Shown piece by piece: positions 55,801 to 64,000 of a DNA stretch of 64,000 bases. The DNA is from Vandiemenella viatica. Lineage: Eukaryota > Arthropoda > Insecta > Orthoptera > Morabidae. The notes under the pieces were generated by a model. The model saw only the letters and a program-made list of their open reading frames with translations, was not told where the DNA came from and searched no databases. Position numbers and translations under genes: made by a program. The stretch covers positions 36,731,088 to 36,795,087 of the forward strand of contig CM061919.1 in the NCBI GenBank assembly GCA_031002005.1. The letters run 5' to 3'. Positions within the stretch are counted from its first letter, which is position 1, and each line of letters opens with the position of its first letter.

Positions 55801-56760
55801 CGATGCGGCTTTTGTCGCTAATACCGAAGATGAGCTTCAGGAGGTTCTCACCAGATTTGATCATGCATGTCATCTGTTCTCGATGAGTGTCAATACCAAG
55901 AAGACGGTTGTCATGATTCAGGGCACAGACCGTCTTCCAAAAATAACATTGGAAGGCATCCCTCTTCAAGTAGTAGAACACTTCCATTATCTCGGCTCCA
56001 TCACTACATCCAACCAGTCCATTCAAAAGGAGATTGACGCATGAATTGGCAAAGCCGCAACGACCTTTGTCAAGCTGTCCACACGTGTCTGGAGAAACTC
56101 CAAGCTAACTCTCTCCACCAAAATTCTAGTATACCAGACGTGTGTCCTGAGCATCTTACTGTACGCAGCTGAGACGTGGTCCACTTATGCCTGGCAAGAG
56201 AGACAGCTGAACGCTTTCCATATGCGCTGCCTGCAGACAATACTTGAAGTCACGTGGCAGGAAAAAATGAGCAATGAGTGTTCTGTCTACTACGAAGTGT
56301 CACAGTATTACTGCCACCCTAAAACAAAGACGACTCCGCTGGCTTGGCCACGTCCATAGACTGGACCCTGAGAGACTACCACAGAAAGTCATGCTCAGTC
56401 AGATTTCTAATATCAAGAGACCTGTAGGGCGCCCGATGTTAAGGTTTAAGGACTCCTGCAAACGTGAATTGGAGAGCTTCGGCATGCGCACTTCTGACTG
56501 GGAAGCTTGCGCCAGCACAAGACCCTTATGGCGTCATCATATTACAGAGCATGGTTGGATAAAATAAAGCTGAAAAAGCTTCGTAACAGGTAAGTACATC
56601 CACCGGATCCCTCTTTCGTGTGCAATAGATGTGGCAAAATTTGTCGCACCGCCATCGGACTATTCAGCCACAAAAGAAGATGTGATGTACTCAATCCTAG
56701 TGATAGCTGAGTCGCTACAACTATCATCTGTGAAGATGCTGTGGCCAATACATATATAAC
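52880..56760 (+). mobile_element. APE-type LINE with C-terminal C2H2 finger, decayed
   Basis: Starts with a GC-richer leader (about 52890-53670, unlike the AT-rich surroundings), followed by an endonuclease-RT ORF2 and a short 3' end. I cannot fix the clade: the protein has the layout of an RTE-superfamily type seen in many invertebrates (HWHQLDFII in the nuclease, GHVHRLDPERLP and GRPMLRFKD after the RT). No second ORF is recognised in the leader. Confidence 0.78.
53678..56710 (+). pseudogene. LINE ORF2 (endonuclease-RT-zinc finger) pseudogene
   Basis: Endonuclease from RFASWNVRTM (53678), through ALREIWLSDKG and ILISAYAPT-like sequence, LGDFNARIG (54130) and HWHQLDFIITPEARK (54330). RT: LKLGKSTGRDNLTAEIIKL, NNYRSISLLSIAGKAIARVV, ESQCGFCAGRSTSDMIFTVR, FVNLNKAFDTVSRTGLYDML and the active site LLYADDAAFV (YADD intact, 55800). 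Then LKQRRLRWLGHVHRL, KRPVGRPMLRFKD and a finger CNRCGKICRTAIGLFSHKRR ahead of a TGA at 56708-56710. Frameshifts near 54060, 54210 and 56270; in-frame TGA at 55625 and 56042, both at positions where CGA (Arg) is expected. Confidence 0.85.
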
Positions 56761-57419
56761 TTAGCTGTAAGAATTTCTGGAAAAATGGTGCATTCAGATG
56801 GTAATGCACCTTCCAACTGTGAACTGATAGAATCTCTGATTTCCAAGCTGCTTTATTTTTATCAAATTGCTCCCAAATTTTGCCACTAATTAGAATCAAT
56901 TTTACCTAAAACTTTTGTTTGACATGACTTATCAAATTTCCATCCATTTAATTGTTATTAACTATTTAAGCTGGAGGCTTGAAAACCGCATTCATTTTTC
57001 TATAATTCTCAAAGCATTTGATTCCTTGTGAAGTACCAAAAGATTCCTTTTGTGTTTCATTTGATGCATGATTTTTACCCATCTTTATTTAGAAAAAAAA
57101 GCTATGCCCAAGTTTCAACACTTCCTCCTGTGGCATTTACTTTAAACTTATATATCTTTCTTATTAAAACATATATTTAATTGAGGTCTTCACTGTTCTG
57201 AAAAATTTTATGCCCTTTTTTAATTACCGCAGTCTCTGAAATATCTGTTTTATAATGACAATAAAAACAGTTGTTATGTAATTATTTTAATGTCTAAAAT
57301 CCCATTTCATCATCACTTAAAGTATTATTTGTTCATCATCATATTATTGATTTATTTTAAATTTTCTTTCCTTTAATCCTTATTTCAACTAGGTTGCTAT
57401 TTTTGTTTAAAAATTGGAT
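56761..57419. other. No gene recognised
   Basis: AT-rich spacer between two LINEs. Confidence 0.5.
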
Positions 57420-60400
57420 ATGTGCCTGTGAACACCATTGGTAGGTGGGGTTTCACTAGGCATGGCCTACACCTAAATAGAAAGGGGAAGGGAGTACTTT
57501 CTGAGTTGTTAGCTAAAGCAGTGAAGGAGCCCATTTCCAGTGATGATGGGGTCAGGACTGTGCCTTTTTTAGGTTAGGGGCTGCTGGTGAAGGGACAGAA
57601 ATAGATTATCAGAGTGATACTGATTGCAGATTCACGATGGGGAAAGTCACAGATATTAAAGAAATAGATGAAATGGTTGAAACAATAACTGACTGTGGTA
57701 AAAGTGGGACAGAGGAGATAAATTCTGAAAATGTTAAGCCAGTAGTAAGGGGGTTAATGGTAAACTGTAGAAGTATAATGAACAAAGTAATTGAATTTGC
57801 AAACTTAATAGAGATGCACAAGTAATAATTGGGGTAGAGAGTTGGTTAAAAGAAGAAGTACTAGACAATGAGGTTTTTCCTGATGGTTACAGAGTGTACC
57901 GCAGAGTTAGAGGAGCAATTGGTGGAGGAGTCTTCATACTAGTTAGCAAAAATTACCACAGTTCACTGGCGTTCATAGATCAAGACCATGAGTTACTTGG
58001 GGTAGATTTCTGGGTAATAAAAAAGAAAAAATCAGAGTGTTGGCTGTTTACCGCAGTGGAAGAATGACAGAAGAGGATGTGGCTCTTGGGGAGAAATTAA
58101 ATTCATACTCAGATTTCAGAGGTGAGAACAGAATGATCATCATCGGCGGGGATTTAAATTTACCAGGTGTAAACTGGGAAGGGAATAAGATAAATAACAC
58201 AAGGGAACAAAGATTTGCAAATATCTTCATAAGGGAAGGAGGATTTACACAAGTGGTTGAGCAAAACACTAGGGGACAAAATATTTTGGATATATTTCTA
58301 ATTAAGCCCGATGAAAACCTTTTGAGGTATCAAGTAACTGAAGGAATAAGTGATCATGAAGCAGTTCTGATGGATATTAGAGGATTCAGTAAACCAGCAG
58401 CCAAAATTGAAGGGGGAAATAGGTACAATTATAAAAAGGCACAGGTTTCAATTTTGAAGAGATATTTCAGAGAACAATTCAGCAAATGGAAGGAAGGCTC
58501 AGGTACAGTAGAGTCAAGGTGGGAAGAGTTCAAGGAGATAATAAGAAAGGGGGAAGAAAAATTTATTCCAAAGTAGAAAATAAAGAGAAGTAGAGAACCT
58601 ATGTACTATAATAGGGAAGTGAGGAGGTTAAAGAGGTTGGTAAGAAAAGAACATAACACAGTTAAGAGACAGCAGGGTAGTACGGAATATTTAAAACAAC
58701 TAAACAAGGACTTAATAACAGCAAAGAAAATGGCTAAAGATGGGTTTATGAAGAGTATTGTCAGTGCAGGAGGACCATTGACTGATGCATCTAGAAATTT
58801 CTATGGCTATATCAGGAAACTGAGGGGAAGGGAGGGTGTAGAGACACTTATAGATAAGGATGGAGAAGAAGTTACTGATGATTTGAAAAAGGCAGAGATT
58901 TTAAGTAACTGGTTCAGTGAAAGCATTAGGGATAATGAATCAGAAACAGGAGGGTCTAATTGAGAGAACGAGCTTAACAACACAATTAGAAATGACGATA
59001 GTAAAAAATTTGATATCCATCCTGAGGAAATCATGAAGGAAATAAGAAAGCTGAAAAAACATAAAGGGGCTGGTGAAGATAATATTACTACAGATATCTT
59101 AAAGATAGCCGGATGTGACATTGTACCTTATCTTGAAATAATACTTAAATTGAGTCTTGATACTTGCTGCTTACCAGAGGACTGGAAAAGTTTGATAGTA
59201 GTACCGGTACATAAAGGAGCGGTGAGAAATTGAGTCGAAAATTATAGTCCAATTAGCTTGACGTCAGTGGTAGGTAAATTAATGGAGAGATTGATATGCA
59301 ATCACATCAGAAATATATGTGAGGAACGTAAATGGTTTACCAGAAAGCAACATGGTTTCAGGCAAGGATATTCATGCGAATCTCAGTTGGTGGGATATAT
59401 GCAAGATATTTCAGATGAAATGGACAAGGGAGGCCAAATTGATAGTGTAGCACTAGATCTGTCTAAGGCGTTTGACAGAGTAAGCCATAAAATGGTAGTA
59501 AATAAGGTAAAAACCATTGGAGTGGTTAAGAAAGTAATTTGCTGTGTAGAAGAATTTTTAAAAGGTAGAAAACAGAAAGTTAGGGTAGGAAATGTAGTAT
59601 CAAAAGAAGTGGAAGTAAAAATGGGTGTGCCACAGGGTAGCGTATTGGGACCATTGCTATTCATTATTCTAATGAATAATTGTGTTGATTGTTTACTATC
59701 TGAAATTAGATTGTTTGCAGGTGACATAATGCTGTATAAAAGAATCAAAACGATAGAGGATTGTAAACAGTTGCAGGGTGATTTGGACATGATATCTAAT
59801 TGGGTTGGTAAACATGGAATGAAGATAAATGCAGAGAAGAGTCAGCTTATTAGATACACAAATAAAAAACAAAAGGTTAATTATGAATATAAGGTGGGCA
59901 AAGAATTACTTGCTGAAGACTTGAAATGTAAATATCTTGGAATTACTTTTGATAACAAACTTAACTGGGCAGGACACATAGGACAGGTGGTAGGAAAAGG
60001 TTTCAAAGTTCTGCACTTGTTGGAGAGAGTGATGAGGGGATGTACGAGAGAAGTCAAGGAATTGGGTTACAAAACTTTGGTCTGATCATTGCTCAAATAT
60101 GGTAGTGTAGTATGGGACCCTCATTTTACGTATCAAATACATCAGTTGGAGAGGGTGCAAAGAAGGGCTGCTAGATTTGTTTCTGGAAATTATCGCAGAA
60201 TGCAATCAGTGATGGATATGATAAAGGAGCTGGAATGGGATTCATTGCAAGACAGGAGGAGGATGAGGAGGGTCATGGGAGTGTACAGGGCATATACTGG
60301 CGATGAGGCATGGAAAGATATTGCAATAGGTATGAAATGTAGTGCATGGAATGGAAAAGATGACCATGACCACAAGCTGGCACTCGATTTCAGGCACAAG

Positions 60401-60612
60401 GGTGTGGGAAGATTCTCTTTTTTAGGTAAGGGTGTCAGGGATTGGAATGAGTTACCAAGAGAAATGATGAATAATTTACCGAAAACTTTGAAGGAATTTA
60501 AAGATAAAATTTGTAGAGGGCAAATGTAGGTAGGTGGAGGATAGGGGGAAGATGGGTGTGTAGGGAAATTGCCACCGGAGCCTGTGCTCCATTGCAATTA
60601 AATTAAATTAAA
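57420..60612 (+). mobile_element. CR1-like LINE, 5'-truncated
   Basis: Begins inside ORF1: TRHGLHLNRKGKGVLSELLA at about 57450-57515 is the end of the SGNH/esterase-type domain found in ORF1 of many CR1-group elements. A nearly complete ORF2 follows, then a short 3'UTR ending in (ATTAA)-like repeats at 60593-60612, the microsatellite type of tail typical of CR1/L2 elements. Lesions are few, so this is relatively young. Confidence 0.82.
57637..60529 (+). pseudogene. CR1-like LINE ORF2 (endonuclease-RT) pseudogene
   Basis: Endonuclease: VNCRSIMNKVIEFANLI, VIIGVESWLKEEV, MIIIGGDLNLPGVNWEGN (58135), ISDHEAVLMDI (58345). RT: HKGAGEDNITTDILK (59065), SPISLTSVVGKLMERLICNH, KQHGFRQGYSCESQL (59345), ALDLSKAFDRVSHKMVV (59450), KMGVPQGSVLGPLLFIIL (59620), and an active site changed to FAGD (IRLFAGDIMLYK, normally ADD) at 59715. 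C-terminus: QRRAARFVSGNYRRMQSV and WNELPREMMNNLPKTLKEFK. Two frameshifts (near 57815 and 58030) and four stops (58576, 58963, 59233, 60085) disrupt it. The changed active site means that even a repaired frame would probably be inactive. Confidence 0.87.
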
Positions 60613-61416
60613 AGTTATTTAAAAATTCGTATTTAAAATCTGTCTCTGAACTTGAAATTCAGTATTAAAATTCATATATTTGCTGAGAATAAATTGCCAT
60701 AGTTGAATTTCTTTTATTTAATTAATTAAAGACCTTTTTCTTCACCAGCTAGAAATCTATTGTTCCACATGTCCCATCAACTGAACAATGACTCAATTTT
60801 CCTGTTAAATTTGTGCTGAATAAAAGTTTCAAAACTGAATTAGCACCTTAAATAAAATTCACCACCTATATATTCCTTATGTCAAATGTTAATTTTTTAT
60901 ATAGTAGTTCTGTGTTTGAGAGGTTTTGCATTACACCAAACTGATTTTTACTTGAAAACTAATTTTATATTACTGCTTTACACAACCTGATGTTAAGAGC
61001 TTTACTCTCTACCTTCCTTTGGGCGTTGGGAGGCTATTGCTACATTAATATATGTATTAAGAGTTAATAAGACAAATAAAACAATCTTATCATTTGCAAA
61101 GGTAAATAAATACTAGCTATGACAACAGAAACTACATGACTGTTATAATAATGAACATTTATAACAACACAATAAACAGAAGACAATACCAAACATAGGC
61201 AATCGTGGCACAATTAACACTGCGAAGCGTGGGAACACCTCCCCTATGCCCACCAATTGTGCCACCCAGCACCCACTGCCTGTGTCGCTGCATTCATCCT
61301 AATCCAGTGCTTCACACAAGCACAGCATTAGATAATTCACACACACACACAGAGAGAGAGAGTGTTTGATATCTTAAAATATACTTTAGAGACTATAATG
61401 TTTGTATAATTTTATA
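60613..61416. other. No gene; CA/GA microsatellite
   Basis: AT-rich. A short inverted pair GGCACAATT...AATTGTGCC lies at about 61207-61263. A CA tract followed by GA repeats is at about 61337-61362. Confidence 0.55.
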
Positions 61417-64000
61417 TATATACTATTATAAATCTGTAAGCAAGCTGCATGTCTCTCTTTATTTGAACGGGAGTGCCACAAAAACTACCGCAGCATTTTG
61501 GACGGGGTTTTCAAATTTTTAGAGCTAATTGCTTGAATCAAAATCTGCGGAAATAGCTAAAGATTTATATGTACCATGGGAAGAAGCAAGCAATTAAAAA
61601 CCCTCATATATGGGAAATTGTGGGCCATGGATCATTATACACTTTCAGACACTCATTTCTTTCGCAAAAATCTGAGAAAATTTATAATTTCGTTTTATTT
61701 TTGTTATTCAGTTTTCTGGACCGCAGTACTTTAAAATAAAAGGAATACACGAATCAAACAATCAGCATTACTTGCATCATAACAGGTCAGTTGTGATGTG
61801 AAATACATTAGATTACTAATGTGGTAAACATGTATTGTCTCTGGTAGACAGTTAAAAAGTTTGTCTCTGGTGCAATATGTCTGCTCGCTGACAATAAGCC
61901 ACATCAATATTTCTTCCTTATATATCGTTATGGATTCAAAATTCAGTTTTTTTTTCTCGAAGAAATATGTCTGAGAAACAGCTACCGTAAATATCAAATA
62001 GTAACAACACGTTTTTCTTCCTTACTAACTTCAGAACTGCCCTTATTTTGATGGACTTTACTCAATTAATCTATATATCTATAAATGAGAAAATGAGAAA
62101 GTTCGGATGTGTGTTTGGATGTACGTCTGGAATCTATAACGCTGTAATAAACTCAACATATTTAAATGAAATTTGGCATGAAGTCAGTTAATTGCGTGCG
62201 AAGTGACATAGAATAAATTTTATCCCGCAAAAATGCATAGTTCTTTTAGAAATTGCCATTAATAACAATTCGTAAACAACAAAGAGTTTCCTACTTCGTA
62301 GACAGCCGTGCAACGTTTACTCTTTGCTTTTTACATAAATCGCAAACACTGCTTTTCAGAAATAAAAGTGAAAACCTTCTTACATATGCAAGTTTGTGTT
62401 TAGTTTAAAAGCCATAAAACCGATGCACTTGACAAACAATAGTTTGGAAGCAGGAATTATAAATATGTACTTAACCTTAAATTAAAAAAGGTAGGTACTG
62501 TTGTTAAGTTCGTAAAGAGATTTTTTCATTTGCGCACATAAAATAGTATGACATCTCAAATACTGCACCATAATTTCGATCGTAATATACTAAATGTGAA
62601 AATATCAGAGCTTGGAAAAAAACAACGTAAAATGCTATGACTATACCAGCACGAAAGTCGATTTACTAAAAGTGCAAAATGCCGGTGCTCGAAATGTCAT
62701 ATTTATAAAAATGTTACGGATTCCATTCTATCTCGGTTTAATTTATTTCCTGTGTGTCTTCTTTTTTTTTTGCACTATACATTCTCTGTAATATTAAAAT
62801 TTATTAACTAACCATTTTTTGTTCAAAATTTTTGTATAAATCAGTACAATTAGTAGAATATGATTTAGGAAACAGTGCTTTTTACTTACTGTTCAATTTC
62901 TACAAATATCTAATAAATCCGGTTCAAGTTTACGTCGCGATACACGACGATGCTAACTTAGGATAAAATAATTGTTTCAATGCGCGTGTGGTTGAGGTTT
63001 TGAATTTGTAGCGCCAATATTAGCGGAGATTGTGGTTACATTGATATTCAGGACCATAATGAAAACTGAATCTTTTTGTCACAGCCAATGGCATGAGAAA
63101 TTTAGTTATCAGTTATTTAAGCAAATATCATAAGCACTATGTCACGTTGTGACGTTACGTATCGCCACGTAAACTACTCCAGTAAATCCTTCACTTAAAA
63201 CGAATGTATTCAATGGCCTAACGTAAAGACTTAATGTTTCATGAAGCAATATTTCAAGTCGTTTACAACGCGATACACCTCATTTACACGGAGCTTATGA
63301 AAGCTGCTTATTTATTACTAATAATAACTAAATGACTTCTGCCTTATACTGTAATAAAAACATTCTGGTCCAGGAAGCATTTCAATCTAACCACTATCTC
63401 TGCTAATATTGTTGCTACAAAACCAAACGTTATGAACACACCTCAACACATTAAATGCATTGGAACTAGATTTCGAATAGTAACAGAATTTTCTATATCA
63501 AGATTCCTAATAAGTGTAGAAAAAATTACTATCACAATTAATTTCATTATACACCTTACTAAATCACGAGCAGTAACAGTCACTTTATTGCGATGTAAGC
63601 TTGACCAGCAATATTAACAAAAATTGTCTTAGAGTTGTAGAGAATTAAGAACTTTCCGTTGTAAACTGTAATTTACAAGCATTTTAGTATAAATTTTTTA
63701 ATTACGTAACTGCAATAATGAATGTAGTTTCATACGTATTCAGTATTTATTTCCCTGCGATCTGAAATAATAATTCACGTTACTAATGTATTAATGCGCG
63801 AGTGATAGGAGCTTTGATTTTCTACCGGTATTATTAGCGGAGTTTGTCACTTTGTTGAAATGCAGCCTGGACCAAAATGAGAACTGAAACATTATTAATA
63901 GTTTAAGCTTCTTTCATGAGCACCATTTTAGTGACGTCATGTATCGCTTTATAATGATATTGTATCAAAAGATATATAATAAGTTTGGATGATTTAGCAG
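61417..64000 (+). mobile_element. Helitron H2, related to H1; runs off the window
   Basis: 61417 onward aligns with the H1 left end (ACTATTATAAATCTGTAAGC against ACTATTATATATCTGTAAGC, then GTACCGCAGC-type and GGAAATAGCTAA segments). The first dinucleotide is TA rather than TC. Internal match to H1 continues (AGTTTGTCTCTGG, TTCTCGAAGAAA, CAGCTACCGTAAATAT) up to 62069, where another left end interrupts. No 3' hairpin/CTRR end is visible before 64000. No coding region. Confidence 0.65.
62070..64000 (+). mobile_element. Second Helitron left end (H3), nested in H2
   Basis: Starts TCTATATATCTATAAATGAG and is followed by AAAGTTCGGATGTGTGTTTG, a form common at Helitron 5' ends. The base before is A, and in H1 the same position reads AATTAATATATATTT uninterrupted, which marks the insertion point at an AT. 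The 3' end is not seen, so I cannot say where H3 stops and H2 resumes. Confidence 0.55.

Overview
The window looks like intergenic/intronic DNA from a large, AT-rich, repeat-dense arthropod genome, most likely an insect. The evidence is the mix of mobile elements (mauritiana-type mariner, BovB-like RTE, R1-type and I-clade LINEs, CR1-like LINE, Penelope-like elements, Helitrons, a Gypsy-type LTR element) plus two exons of a host gene with insect-like intron structure. I cannot name the species. Nearly everything here is transposon. The only host gene I recognise is the OTU deubiquitinase Trabid (ZRANB1 orthologue), minus strand, with exons at 37712-37911 and 29149-29419 (and again at 19858-20128).

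The most important structural point concerns the assembly. A run of exactly 1000 N (20856-21855) separates two contigs whose ends carry the same ~8.3 kb sequence: 12561-20855 (end of the left contig) and 21856-30148 (start of the right contig). The repeat stops exactly at the gap on both sides and the differences are mainly single-base indels and scattered SNPs. I read it as an unmerged contig or haplotype overlap, not a biological duplication. It duplicates the catalytic exon of Trabid and several transposons on paper.

Layout. 1-1244: nothing recognised. 1245-15660: one minus-strand BovB-like RTE LINE broken by a nest of later insertions: a dead mariner (1587-2816), a non-autonomous Helitron (3220-6206) and a second dead mariner (6475-15317). 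That second mariner holds two same-family I-clade LINE copies (6847-12426 and 12882-14858). 15661-20855: relics of Penelope-like, Helitron-helicase and CR1 sequences, then the Trabid catalytic exon. 21856-30148: the repeated block. 30149-37711: Trabid intron with an RTE relic (32300-33790) and a Penelope-like foldback element with a 14-bp target duplication (34373-36483). 37712-37911: upstream Trabid exon. 38268-40348: a decayed Penelope-like element. 40790-49470: an R1-type LINE split by a rearranged Gypsy-type element (43120-48664). 50146-51040: LINE 3'UTR and pogo-like fragments. 51328-52614: a full-length mariner with an intact 345-aa transposase. 52880-56760: a decayed LINE with a C-terminal C2H2 finger. 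57420-60612: a CR1-like LINE with few lesions. 61417-64000: Helitron sequence with a second Helitron start nested in it.

No genes form an operon or pathway. The biology is that of layered selfish elements inside and beside one housekeeping gene. The signals I rate highest are the intact Mos1-type mariner, the array of co-varying stem-loops in the 3' region of the I-clade LINE family, the deep nest, and the false duplication.
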